Made by a program: the position numbers and the translations under genes
Part shown: positions 7,577 to 16,373 of the stretch, one piece after another
How the letters are laid out: the number at the start of each line of letters is the position of its first letter
Position numbering within the stretch: position 1 is the stretch's first letter
The notes under the pieces: model-generated
What the model saw: only the letters and a program-made list of their open reading frames with translations
The model's database searches: none
What the model was told of the DNA's origin: nothing
From: an uncultured Bacteroidales bacterium
Lineage (GTDB): Bacteria; Bacteroidota; Bacteroidia; Bacteroidales; Muribaculaceae
Reading direction: 5' to 3'
Length of the DNA: 64,000 nucleotides
Assembly: GCA_902781045.1 (NCBI GenBank)
Contig: CACZHT010000011.1
Coordinates: 1-64,000 of the forward strand

Positions 7577-10500
7577 ATGAGCGAGATATTATCATACAGC
7601 AACAAGACATCGCATGGCGGGAGCGAGGACTGGATTCCCGTCGAGCCTTATCAGGACGATGACATCGCGCGCATCAAGGACCCTGACGGCGGGCTGAGCC
7701 GCAACCCGCGCACCGCCATACCCAGCCCGTTTGCCCAGCTTGACCTGGTCAAGAACGCCTTTGTGCAGCTGTCCAACCCCAGCCTGCGTGGGGCTGCTAT
7801 GAACGAGCGGCTGGTGTCCAATGCCCTGGACGTGATGCAGCTGCTGTTCGACTTTGAGAACCACAAGGACTATCTGCGCATTGTGCGCTGGAACCGTGAC
7901 GAGCAGCTTGAGGTGCTCACGAGCAACCCCACTCACCGCCTCTATGGCGAGACGTTGCGCCTGTTCCTCTCGACCGACATGGTCTATAACTTCGACCAAC
8001 TGCACGACTGGTACATCCTGATGTATGACAACCAGGTGTTGGGCGGCACCAGCCCGGCCTCGCTGGTGATGGCCGCGCCCGTCTGTGGGCCTGTCGAGGC
8101 CATCAAGGTCGAGCAGGGGGTGACACTGTTCTCGACCGACCGGCCGCTGTGGCAGCGCGACGAGGACTTTGTCTACTACATGTATCTGTTGATGAACGCC
8201 TACCCCGTGTTGCGCGAGCGCGTGGGCTGTGTCTACAGCTACATGATTCAGAACATCGACTACTTGCGCCGCCAGCGTCCCGAGCTCTATCGTCGCATCA
8301 CCGATGTGGTGCCCAACCTCAACGCGCTGAGCCACGACCTGGCCAACACGGTGCTCGAGCGGCTGGAGCAGACGTTCGACCGCTTTGGGGGCGATGCCGA
8401 CGTGAGCGTGCTGGGGGCGCGGTTCTACCACAAGCGCGTGCTCGACATCCGCACCAGCGCGGCCCAGAGCGACTTTGTCATCCAGCCCACCATGCCTCAG
8501 CCCGACGGCACGACCATGCCGCTGGTGCTGCGCACCGGGTTCAACGGCTCGGTCGAGCACTACCGCTACATCGACAAGGAGTGGGACAGCGCCACCGAGG
8601 TGCTGGCCGGCAGTGTTCCGCTGGCCCAGCGCAAGCTGCCCGACACCAGCATACAGTACCCCTTCCTGACCACAGCCGACTTCTTCACCGACACGCTGGT
8701 CAGGCTGAGCAATGCCATCGACACCGACCACTACTTCGACGGCAACCTGCGGGCCGGCGGCCAGACGGCCACGCGCGGCTACCTGTTGCCGCTCAAGCCC
8801 GAGTTCTTCCGCTGGTTCACCGCCGCCGACCTCAATGGCCGCGTGGTGGGGCGCAACATGATGGACATCGAGGAACTGAGCGACGGCAGTGTGCAGGTGA
8901 CCCTGCGCATCCCGGTCAAGAAGCGCTGCATCGAGCTGTCGCGCCGCTACCTCACCACCAACGATCCCACCTGGCAGTGGGACGAGCGCCGCGGCACCGG
9001 GCGCATGGTCGATGCCATCATGAGCGCGAGCATCTTCCCGTTTGTGCGCACCGGGCAGAACGACGACTACACCGTGCAGCTCTTCTCGATGATTCCTGAC
9101 GGGCAGGTGTCGTTGCGATTCATGCGCGATGGCAATAGCACTGTCGGGCTCAACGTCACCGACAAGGTGCGCACGCGTCAGGTGTTCACCACCACCTACT
9201 ATGACATCAACGGCACATGGGACTATGCCGAGGCCACTGTGCACATGCCGATAGGCAACTTTGCCGGCATCATTCTGCCCATGTGGAAGCCTTACACCCC
9301 TTCGGCACGTGAGCTGGTGTTTGCCGTCGACTTCGGCACGACCAACACCCACGTCGAGTGGGCCGACCGCGGCCAGGTGTCGCAACCGTTGACCTTCGAC
9401 TGGAGCAGCGACCAGGTGCTCATCGCCTCGCTGCTTAAGCAGGGCGGACTGGACATCGCCGAACAGCTGCAGCGCATCGAGTTCCTGCCCCGGGTCATCG
9501 ACTCGGTCTATGGCTTCCCGCTGCGCTCGTCGCTGGCACGCAACCAGAGCAGCGACGGCGGCAACAAGCTGTTCCACGATGTCAACATCCCCTTCCTCTA
9601 CGAGCGCAAGCACTTCAATGGCTATGAGGTGACCACCAACCTCAAGTGGATGGGCGACACCACACTGGCCCGCGAATTTCTGCGCGAGCTAATGCTGCTC
9701 ATCAAGGCCAAGGCACTGCTTGAGAATGCCGACCTCGGGCGCACCCAGGTCATCTACTTCTTCCCGGTGAGCATGGGCGGCAGCGACCGCCGCAAGCTGC
9801 AGGACACCTGGGAGGACCTCTACCGCACCTACATGGGCAGCGACCTCAGTCACTTGCAGGCCTATCCCGAATCGATAGCGCCGGCATTCTACTACAAGGG
9901 TGCCTCGGTGAGTGGCAGCAGCTATGTGAGCATCGACATCGGCGGCGGCACCAGCGACATCGTCATCTATCAGCCCACGGCCGACCGTCTGGCCAGCCAT
10001 CCGGTGGCCATCTCGTCGTTCCGCTTCGCTGGCAATGCCCTCTTTGGCGACGCCTTCGGCGAGCGCGACGCCGACACCAACCCCCTGCTGCAGCACTACA
10101 GCCAGTATTTCACACGTCTCATCGGCAACGACCACTCGACGGGCATCAACTACCTCACCGACATTCTGCACGACATCATGCAGCAGAAGCGCAGCGAGGA
10201 CATCAACGCCTTCCTCTTCTCGATCGAGAATGTCGAGGAGTTGCGTGGCCTGCGCGACATCGACCGCAACCTCTACAGCTACAACACGCTGCTGCGCAAC
10301 GATGAGCAGCGCAAGCTGGTGTTCCTCTACTTCTACTCGGCACTCATCTACTACATCGCACGCACCATGCGAGCACGCAACTATGAGAAGCCCAAGCAGG
10401 TCTACTTCAGCGGCACCGGCTCGAAGATTCTGAACATCGTGGGCAGTCACGGGCAAGTCGAGGAACTCACGCAGCGCATCATCGAGTGTGTCTTCGATGA

Positions 10501-11020
10501 GCACTATGCCGAGCAGTTCGAAATCAAGATTGAGACCGAGTGCCCCAAGCAGATCACTTGCCGCGGCGGCATCAAGCTCGAGAACCAGCGCCTCGACGGG
10601 CAGGTCAGCACCGCCGTCTACAGCCCGCGCAACGTGGTCGCGCTCAAGTATTGCTACTCGATGCTGGGCGACGAGCAGCTGACCTTTGAGCAGGTCAACG
10701 ACCTGACGGTGCGAGGGCAAATCGTGCAGCAGGTGCGAGAGTTCAACGACTTCTTCATCACGCTGTTTGACAAGGCCACGAAGGACGACTTCGGCATCGA
10801 TAACACGGTGCTCAAGTTGTTCGCCAGTGTGGTGGGCAACGACCTGGACAACTACCTCACCGCGGGCATCAACAGTTATCTGGGCGGGCGCTATGAGCCG
10901 GGCGATGTGGTCGAGGATGTCCCATTCTTCTATCCCATCATCGGCACCATCCGCTACAACCTGCTGCGCAACTTGTGCAACGAAGTCATCACCCGATTGC
11001 GCAACCAGGGCAACATCTAG
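7577..11020 (+). CDS. Large actin/Hsp70-like ATPase with unknown N-terminal half
   Basis: 1147 residues, soluble. Residues 1 to about 570 have no motif I recognise. From about 575 an actin/Hsp70 fold is visible: phosphate-1 'VFAVDFGTTNTHVEW' (about 577-592), 'VIYFFPVSMGGSDRRKL' at about 725, phosphate-2 'YVSIDIGGGTSDIVIY' (about 783-798) and an adenosine-type motif 'VYFSGTGSKIL' at about 941. The tail after about 1000 is again of unknown type. Hsp70s are usually about 640 residues and actins about 375, so this is a much larger architecture. SrfB-like proteins are an alternative family assignment. It is co-directional with the tubulin-like gene (72-bp gap) and the coiled-coil membrane protein. 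Confidence 0.75.
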   Translation: MSEILSYSNKTSHGGSEDWIPVEPYQDDDIARIKDPDGGLSRNPRTAIPSPFAQLDLVKNAFVQLSNPSLRGAAMNERLVSNALDVMQLLFDFENHKDYLRIVRWNRDEQLEVLTSNPTHRLYGETLRLFLSTDMVYNFDQLHDWYILMYDNQVLGGTSPASLVMAAPVCGPVEAIKVEQGVTLFSTDRPLWQRDEDFVYYMYLLMNAYPVLRERVGCVYSYMIQNIDYLRRQRPELYRRITDVVPNLNALSHDLANTVLERLEQTFDRFGGDADVSVLGARFYHKRVLDIRTSAAQSDFVIQPTMPQPDGTTMPLVLRTGFNGSVEHYRYIDKEWDSATEVLAGSVPLAQRKLPDTSIQYPFLTTADFFTDTLVRLSNAIDTDHYFDGNLRAGGQTATRGYLLPLKPEFFRWFTAADLNGRVVGRNMMDIEELSDGSVQVTLRIPVKKRCIELSRRYLTTNDPTWQWDERRGTGRMVDAIMSASIFPFVRTGQNDDYTVQLFSMIPDGQVSLRFMRDGNSTVGLNVTDKVRTRQVFTTTYYDINGTWDYAEATVHMPIGNFAGIILPMWKPYTPSARELVFAVDFGTTNTHVEWADRGQVSQPLTFDWSSDQVLIASLLKQGGLDIAEQLQRIEFLPRVIDSVYGFPLRSSLARNQSSDGGNKLFHDVNIPFLYERKHFNGYEVTTNLKWMGDTTLAREFLRELMLLIKAKALLENADLGRTQVIYFFPVSMGGSDRRKLQDTWEDLYRTYMGSDLSHLQAYPESIAPAFYYKGASVSGSSYVSIDIGGGTSDIVIYQPTADRLASHPVAISSFRFAGNALFGDAFGERDADTNPLLQHYSQYFTRLIGNDHSTGINYLTDILHDIMQQKRSEDINAFLFSIENVEELRGLRDIDRNLYSYNTLLRNDEQRKLVFLYFYSALIYYIARTMRARNYEKPKQVYFSGTGSKILNIVGSHGQVEELTQRIIECVFDEHYAEQFEIKIETECPKQITCRGGIKLENQRLDGQVSTAVYSPRNVVALKYCYSMLGDEQLTFEQVNDLTVRGQIVQQVREFNDFFITLFDKATKDDFGIDNTVLKLFASVVGNDLDNYLTAGINSYLGGRYEPGDVVEDVPFFYPIIGTIRYNLLRNLCNEVITRLRNQGNI

Positions 11021-11081
11021 TTTCCATTAACAACGGTAAAACTGCGCCGTGACACCTGTCACGGCCAAAACACGACAAAGT

Positions 11082-12179
11082 ATGAAAAGACTCGTCACAA
11101 TATGCCTGGCGGCCATGATGATGCTGGTGGCCATGGCGCAAACAAATGACACAACGGCCTTGACACCCACGCAGTGGCAGCACGCACTGGCGGTCATCGC
11201 ACAGTATGAGGCTCTCAACAGCGGCTATGGGCAGAAGACCGAGACCTTCGAGGCACAGGCACCGCAGGGCTATACGCTCGACGACCTGGACGCGACCTAT
11301 CGCTCGCAGAGCCAGTGGGAGCCGGTCTACAGTCGCCTCAAGGCCATGGAGAATGATGGCGGCACCATGGCGCGTGTCAAGCAACTGGCCGGCCCGCTGG
11401 CGCAGCATGTCGAGCGCGACATGACCCGATTCCTGCAAGCACAGCCCCAACAGCAGCAGGTGGCCGAGGTCGACACGGCAGCCCCCATGCCCGACACCAT
11501 CCCGGTGACCGATGTGCCCCAAGAACCGGCGCAAGCCGAGACCAAGGGTGGCCTGAACGGACATCTGCTGCTCGACATCCTGCTGGCTCTGCTGGCATTG
11601 GGTGCGTTGGGGTTGGCATGGCTCACGCGCAGCGAGCTCAACAAGCTGCGGCGCGCCACCCGCTCGGAGCTGGAGACCACCAACGAGAACATGCAGCAGC
11701 TGGCCAACGACGTATCGCAGCATGTCAAGGCACTGCTGCAGCGTGTGGGCAACATCGAGGCCAACCAACGCGTGATGCGGCCCCGACAAGTGGGGACCAC
11801 AAGCCATGCCCAGACCGAGCAACCGCCCGTGCGGCAGCAGCGGCAAGAACAGGCTGTGACACACACCTACTATCTGTCCAAGCCCGACGAGAACGACTGC
11901 TTCAACCGGGCCAGCGAACAGTTTGAACTTGGCAACTCGCTGTTTGTGCTCACCACCACCGATGGGGTCAACGGCACATTCCAGGTCATCGACAACCGCG
12001 ACGTGCACCGCTTTGCACTGATGATGCCCACCGAGAACCTCACGCGCGCCTGTTCGGGAAATGCCATCCAGATGTCGGCCGGCATGACACGCATCGTCAC
12101 CGACCGGCCCGGCGAGGCCGTGCTCGACAACGGTCAGTGGCGCATCATCGTCAAGGCCATCATCCACTATGAGGCCTAG
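11082..12179 (+). CDS. Signal/TM coiled-coil protein of the tubulin/actin-like cluster
   Basis: 365 residues from the ATG at 11082 (MKRLVTICLAAMMMLVAMA, a signal peptide); an upstream GTG at 11049 is less likely. After a helical region comes a Gln/Pro-rich stretch, then a transmembrane helix 'LLLDILLALLALGALGLAWL' at about 165-184. This is followed at once by a coiled coil ('SELETTNENMQQLANDVSQHVKALLQRV'-like heptads), a basic Gln-rich linker and a conserved-looking C-terminal domain of about 100 residues ending 'WRIIVKAIIHYEA'. With a cleaved signal and one TM, the coiled coil and C-domain should be cytoplasmic, suited to contact the actin-like or tubulin-like protein. That role is inferred; the family is unknown to me. 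Confidence 0.6.
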   Translation: MKRLVTICLAAMMMLVAMAQTNDTTALTPTQWQHALAVIAQYEALNSGYGQKTETFEAQAPQGYTLDDLDATYRSQSQWEPVYSRLKAMENDGGTMARVKQLAGPLAQHVERDMTRFLQAQPQQQQVAEVDTAAPMPDTIPVTDVPQEPAQAETKGGLNGHLLLDILLALLALGALGLAWLTRSELNKLRRATRSELETTNENMQQLANDVSQHVKALLQRVGNIEANQRVMRPRQVGTTSHAQTEQPPVRQQRQEQAVTHTYYLSKPDENDCFNRASEQFELGNSLFVLTTTDGVNGTFQVIDNRDVHRFALMMPTENLTRACSGNAIQMSAGMTRIVTDRPGEAVLDNGQWRIIVKAIIHYEA

Positions 12180-12272
12180 CGAGAACCAAGAAGCAAGAAG
12201 CGAGAATTAAAAAGCAAGAATCAGGAGCCAAGGACTGAGCCGTCGGCGTAGTCCGAGGCTCTGTCCCGGAAC

Positions 12273-12761
12273 ATGAACTGGAAGTGTCCAAATTGCGGAA
12301 AACGTGTCGTCTTCTCGGACGAGCAACTGGCCGAGACGCGGGGTGTGGTCGTGTGTCCACAGTGCCTGTCCAGCGACCAGCTGCCAGGCTATGACGCACC
12401 TCGAGCCAGGCACAAGTCGTCGTCATCCGCTGCATCCGTTTCGCCGCCAGTGCCATCTTCATCACCATCACCATCACCATCACAAACAACTCAACAACCC
12501 CGCAAAGTGACCACCCCCCCGCCGCATCGGCAGCGTCAATCGCCACCGCCTCATCGCCCCAAAATCACCTTTGCCGACACTGCCGCCGACCCGCCGAAAA
12601 GGACACGAAAAGGAGGCACCGCAAAGAAGAAAGCCAAGAATGCCTCGAGTGGTTTCATGGCCCCCAAGTCGCCGCTGGGATGCCTGTGGCGGTCGGTCGT
12701 CTATACGCTAGTACTGCTCATTATCTACGTTGTCTTCGGCCTGCTCATGCAGGGGCTGTAG
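12273..12761 (+). CDS. Zinc-ribbon protein with C-terminal membrane helix
   Basis: 162 residues. The N-terminus 'MNWKCPNCGKRVVFSDEQL...VVCPQC' is a CxxC...CxxC zinc ribbon of the kind seen at the start of many zinc-ribbon membrane proteins. The middle (about 50-125) is Pro/Ser/Lys-rich and disordered, encoded partly by a CATCAC repeat near 12460-12482. Residues about 138-158 ('VVYTLVLLIIYVVFGLLM') form one TM helix. It is the last gene of the cluster with a recognisable link to it. Function unknown. Confidence 0.6.
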   Translation: MNWKCPNCGKRVVFSDEQLAETRGVVVCPQCLSSDQLPGYDAPRARHKSSSSAASVSPPVPSSSPSPSPSQTTQQPRKVTTPPPHRQRQSPPPHRPKITFADTAADPPKRTRKGGTAKKKAKNASSGFMAPKSPLGCLWRSVVYTLVLLIIYVVFGLLMQGL

Positions 12762-12788
12762 GCATCCACAACTTGCGTGCCATCCATC

Positions 12789-13919
12789 ATGACTGTCGAT
12801 AATCCGTCACAAGTCCAAGTGTCCCCACTCACGTCACCCCAGCGTGCATCGTTCTTGACCTCGCTGTCCACATTGCAGCTGTTGGCAGTGTTGCTGGTCG
12901 TGGTGTGCCATCTGTGGCAGAGGTTTCTCCCCTGCGACAAGGATGTGGGTGTGCCTTATCTGGCTGGCCTGGCGGTGAGCTTCTGCTTTGTCTACAGCGG
13001 ATTTTTCACTGCTCGCGGTGGGCGGTTCACCGACAGTTACACCCTGTCTGACCACGGACGATACCTGATGATGAAGTTGTCGCGTTTCTACCCGATGTAT
13101 GTCGTGGCTCTGCTGATGTGCTATGTGGCGTTTGGAGGATTCAGTGTCAAGCCATTCCTGGTGTCAATGGCCATGCTTAACCCATTTGTGCCCTTGCGTA
13201 GCTATTACTTTGGTGCCAATGCGGTGGGCTGGTTCTTGTGTGCGATGATGTTTATCTATCTGGTGAGCCCGTGGGTCGTGCGTTGGCTGGGGCGCTTGGC
13301 GGTCAGGTGGCAGATGCTGCTGCTGGCATTGTTGCTGGTGCTGCAGGTGCTGGGGGGATATTTTGAGTTGCTCGATTCCTACCTGCTCTATCAGTTCCCG
13401 CCCATGCGTGTCATTGACTTCGCGACGGGAGTGGTGTTGTACAATCTCACCTGCACCGCCACCTATGCGCGGTGGCAGAGCCGTCTCACTAGCCGCCGTG
13501 CCACAGGGGTTGAGTGGGCTGCAGTGTTGCTGGCCATTCCACTCTGTTGGCTGGGATGTCGTGTGCACGACTTGTGGTGCTTTCGCGCATGGTGCACAAT
13601 GGTGGCGCCAGTGTGTTTGCTGCTGGGGGCGTTTGTGTTCACCTCGGCATCGGGCGGATGGCTCTCGCGCATGTTGTCGGCGAGGCTGTTCAGGACGTTC
13701 AGCCGGTTCTCCTCCGAGATTTACATATTCCAGATTGCGGTCTACTTCTGCCTGGTTCCGTGGCTCGACCGGTTGGACATGGGCCACAATTCGCTGTCTT
13801 TCATTGCCATCCAGTGGGCCGCACTGTTTGTGTTCTCCTGGATGTTCCACGAGCTGGTCACCCGTCGTTCCGAGCGGCTGTTGCGTTCATGGCAGGCAGG
13901 GCGACGTGTCGCACGCTAG
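12789..13919 (+). CDS. Membrane acyltransferase (acyltransferase 3 family)
   Basis: 376 residues from the ATG at 12789, with about ten hydrophobic helices. The N-terminal 'LSTLQLLAVLLVVVCHLWQRF' resembles the first helix of acyltransferase-3/OafA proteins, where the conserved His is catalytic ('VVCHLW'), and 'SFCFVYSGFFTARGGRF' matches the second conserved loop. 'FSSEIYIFQIAVYF' near the C-terminus is also typical. It probably O-acylates a surface sugar, polysaccharide or peptidoglycan. Only 27 bases separate it from the zinc-ribbon gene, so it may be the end of the same transcript, although its function looks unrelated. Confidence 0.7.
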   Translation: MTVDNPSQVQVSPLTSPQRASFLTSLSTLQLLAVLLVVVCHLWQRFLPCDKDVGVPYLAGLAVSFCFVYSGFFTARGGRFTDSYTLSDHGRYLMMKLSRFYPMYVVALLMCYVAFGGFSVKPFLVSMAMLNPFVPLRSYYFGANAVGWFLCAMMFIYLVSPWVVRWLGRLAVRWQMLLLALLLVLQVLGGYFELLDSYLLYQFPPMRVIDFATGVVLYNLTCTATYARWQSRLTSRRATGVEWAAVLLAIPLCWLGCRVHDLWCFRAWCTMVAPVCLLLGAFVFTSASGGWLSRMLSARLFRTFSRFSSEIYIFQIAVYFCLVPWLDRLDMGHNSLSFIAIQWAALFVFSWMFHELVTRRSERLLRSWQAGRRVAR

Positions 13920-13934
13920 CTCATAGCTTCTTCA

Positions 13935-14040
13935 GCAGCCCTTTAGGAAAGAGGAGGGGCTGGGGTTTGGAGGCAATGCACAATTCACAATGACTGCCTG
14001 GCTGCTTCCCCTCCCCTTTGTGAAAGGGGAGGGGAGGCGT
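13935..14040. repeat. CCCCTCCCC/GGGGAGGGG palindromic repeat
   Basis: One degenerate and one full unit (CCCCTCCCCTTTGTGAAAGGGGAGGGG core near 14009-14035) after the acyltransferase gene, with the GTTTGGAGGCAATGCACAATTCACAATG linker type (quoted here in two parts: GTTTGGAGGC, AATGCACAATTC). They abut the 197-bp element. Confidence 0.8.
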
Positions 14041-14237
14041 CCACCCTCGTTCAGTATGACTCTTCTGCGATTGCGAGTATGCAGTTGTGCATCGAATATG
14101 CAGAGCGGGTCGAAGACCCGATTTTGTTCGAAAGACCATGCAAGTGCATCGAAGATGCACGCAGCTTGGTCACAGCAAGCAAGGCAGCAAGTGCCTCGAA
14201 GAGGAACTTTAGCACCATTTCCCCCGCACGAGGGTAG
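14041..14237. repeat. 197-bp TIR element with mini-hairpins, copy 2
   Basis: Aligns base for base with 2331-2527, with no gap. The left end CCACCCTCGTTC and right end GCACGAGGGTAG keep the inverted repeat with two mismatches. The first mini-hairpin is damaged (GCATCGAATATGC), while the third is restored to a perfect GTGCATCGAAGATGCAC by a base change in the loop. The second and fourth hairpins are unchanged. Confidence 0.7.
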
Positions 14238-14453
14238 GGGATGTGCGCCTGGCAGAGGGAAACCCCACCCCCAGCCCCTCCCCTTTGGGAAAGGGGAGGG
14301 GAAGCTGAGGATGCACCGCCTGGCAGAGGGGAAACCCCACCCCCGGCCCCTCCCCTTTGGGAAAGGGGAGGGGAAGCTGAGGATTCACCGCCTGGCTGAG
14401 GGGAAACCCCACCCCCGGCCCCTCCCCTTTGGGAAAGGGGAGGGGAGCTGTGA
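14238..14453. repeat. CCCCTCCCC/GGGGAGGGG palindromic repeat array
   Basis: Three nearly identical direct units of about 65 bp: GCCTGGC, AGGGGAAACCCCACCCC, then the CCCCTCCCCTTTGGGAAAGGGGAGGGG-type palindrome (described, not quoted in full) and AGCTGAGGAT. They lie between the 197-bp element and the GGGGACGGTTCT hairpin. Confidence 0.85.
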
Positions 14454-14528
14454 CGGATTGGGGACGGTTCTTTTTCGCCAAATGTGAAATCAATTAACAT
14501 TTGGCGAAAAAGAACCGTCCCCAATCCG
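14454..14528. repeat. GGGGACGGTTCT long-hairpin element, copy 1
   Basis: Perfect 32-bp inverted repeat with an 11-base loop: left arm 14454-14485, right arm 14497-14528. The core GGGGACGGTTCT is next to the hairpin base and the arm ends in CGCCAAATGT. It ends 9 bases before the stop codon of the truncated DUF4143 gene, which has another copy on its other side. Confidence 0.9.
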
Positions 14529-14536
14529 CCAGAAGC

Positions 14537-15229
14537 TTATTCCAGCCCTTCGAGCAAGAATCGCCTGATGCCAAGGTGTGTGATGCCATTGTCATCGTTG
14601 CGCGTGACAAGTGGTGACATTGAGATGACATATTTGGGATAATCATCTTTGATAGCACTCAGATTGCCAAACTCGCGCTTGCGTGTAGTTTCGTCAGCCA
14701 CGAGATAGGTCACTTGAACATATCGGCGTTGACCACTCGGTTTTGTGCAGACGAAATCTATTTCTCCTGCCTGTAACTGTCCTACGGTGACAGTGTATCC
14801 CAATCTAATCAAGTGTTGGAAGACTATGTTTTCTAGCACCTTCTCTATGTCACCACTGCGGTTTGAACCTGCAAGAGCATTGCGTATGCCATGATCCTCA
14901 AAGTAATATTTCTCGATGTTCTCAAAGAGTCGCTTGCCATGTATGTCGTAGCGGCGTACAGGCTGGACAATGTATGCTTGTGACAAACACCGCAGATAAT
15001 GGATAATGGCAGTGGGGGTGATCTTGACCCCTTGTGTTTTCATGTATTTTGAGATGTTGTTGGCCGAGATGAGTTTTCCCGTATTGTCGGCCAGATAACT
15101 GACCAGGTTCTCAAGAAATGTTGCGTTTCTTATCTGGTTGCGCATCACCACATCCTTGAGCAGCACTGTGTGATAGATGTCTTTGAGATAAATTTCTTCT
15201 ATAATGAAAATTTTTGGCAAATTTAGCAA
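14537..15229 (-). pseudogene. C-terminal remnant of an AAA_14/DUF4143 ATPase
   Basis: About 230 codons, without a good start (the open frame begins with TTG right after an in-frame TAG). The sequence 'YLKDIYHTVLLKDVVMRNQIRN', 'LVSYLADNTGKLISANNISKYMK' and 'YYFEDHGIRNAL' followed by 'GEIDFVCTK' matches the DUF4143 half of AAA_14-DUF4143 proteins. These are normally about 400 residues with an N-terminal Walker-type ATPase. Here the ATPase half is absent, and the break coincides with a GGGGACGGTTCT hairpin element starting about 33 bases upstream. The retained DUF4143 part has no obvious frameshift, so decay looks recent or the fragment is tolerated. Its low GC compared with the surroundings suggests foreign origin. 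Confidence 0.7.
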
Positions 15230-15261
15230 ATTCTTCTAATATAGAAGAAATTTCATGTTGG

Positions 15262-15336
15262 CGGATTGGGGACGGTTCTTTTTTGCCAAATGTTAATGAA
15301 TTTCACATTTGGTGAAAAAGAACCGTCCCCAATCCG
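15262..15336. repeat. GGGGACGGTTCT long-hairpin element, copy 2
   Basis: 32-bp arms (15262-15293 and 15305-15336) with an 11-base loop and one or two mismatches; same arm sequence class (GCCAAATGT) as copy 1. Copies 1 and 2 bracket the truncated DUF4143 gene. Confidence 0.88.
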
Positions 15337-15572
15337 ACACCCGCTCCCCTCCCAGGGGAGCTGGTGGATGCCCGCCTGGCTGAGGGAAACCCCACCCCCG
15401 GCCCCTCCCCTTTGGGAAAGGGGAGGGGAGGTTGAGGATGCACTGCCTGGCTGAGGGAACCCCCACCCCCGGCCCCTCCCCTGCTAGGGGAGGGGAGGTT
15501 GAGGATCCATGCCTGGCTGAGGGAAACCCCACCCCTGGCCCCTCCCCTTTGGGAAAGGGGAGGGGAGGTGGC
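15337..15572. repeat. CCCCTCCCC/GGGGAGGGG palindromic repeat array
   Basis: Three to four units with GCCTGGCTGAGGGAAACCCC linkers between the second long-hairpin element and the upp gene. One unit has a CTAGGGG loop instead of the TTTGGGAAA loop. Bases 15573-15637 hold nothing recognisable. Confidence 0.85.
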
Positions 15573-15637
15573 CAAACAGGTTCATATATTCCTTCGCGTA
15601 ATTCGGGGTTGATTATCTCACAGCGGCTTTCGCTAAC

Positions 15638-16294
15638 CTACAGCTTCTCGCCGTAGAGCAGGTCGCCGGCGTCGCCCAGGCCGGGAACGATGTAGCTGTG
15701 GGCGTTGAGCTCGTGGTCGAGGGCGCATGTCCACAGCGTGGTTTCCTTGTCAGGCAGGGTCTGCTTGACGTAGTCGATGGCCTGTTCCGAAGCAATCACA
15801 CAGGCCACATGGGTGTGAGCGGGAGTGCCACGGGTGAGCAGGGCGCGGTAGGCCAACTCCATCGACCGCCCGGTGGCCAGCATGGGGTCGGTGATGATCA
15901 GGGTCTTGCCCTCGATGCTGGGGCTGGCCAGATACTCGATGTGCACGTCAAACTCGTCGCTGCCCTCGCGATACTGTCGGTAGGCACTGACAAAGGCGTT
16001 CTCGGCCGTGTCGAGATAGCTCAAGAAGCCGTCGTGCAGCGCCAGGCCTGCACGCAGGATGGTTGCCACCACCACTTGGCTTGAGATGACAGGCGTCCGG
16101 GCTGTGGCCAGGGGCGTCTGGGTGTCGATGACTGTATATTCCAGGCGCTTTGAGATTTCGTAGGCCATGATTTGGCCCAGGCGGTGCACATTGGCACGAA
16201 AGCGCATGCGGTCGCGCTGGATGTTGCGGTCGCGCAACTGTTGCATGTAGTGGTTGACCAGCGAGTGCTGGTCACTCAGGTTGATTAACTCCAT
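15638..16294 (-). CDS. upp: Uracil phosphoribosyltransferase
   Basis: 218 residues. It makes UMP from uracil and PRPP in pyrimidine salvage. The PRPP-binding motif is 'LIITDPMLATGRSM' (about 130-143), and 'VPGLGDAGDLLYG' at the C-terminus is the uracil-binding end typical of Upp. Length is normal for the family. It is transcribed towards the repeat array and is probably a single gene; the next gene upstream on the same strand ends 79 bases away. Confidence 0.93.
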   Translation of the reverse strand: MELINLSDQHSLVNHYMQQLRDRNIQRDRMRFRANVHRLGQIMAYEISKRLEYTVIDTQTPLATARTPVISSQVVVATILRAGLALHDGFLSYLDTAENAFVSAYRQYREGSDEFDVHIEYLASPSIEGKTLIITDPMLATGRSMELAYRALLTRGTPAHTHVACVIASEQAIDYVKQTLPDKETTLWTCALDHELNAHSYIVPGLGDAGDLLYGEKL

Positions 16295-16373
16295 AGGTCA
16301 AACGCATCATGCACAAGTCAAAATGCGGCACTTAAAACAGCCTCATTGTTCATTGTGCATTGTGAATTGTGCA

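Noticed and set aside
7592-9613. A 673-codon minus-strand frame inside the actin-like gene
   Set aside because: Shadow of the plus-strand gene, which has clear ATPase motifs; no start signals or homology visible.
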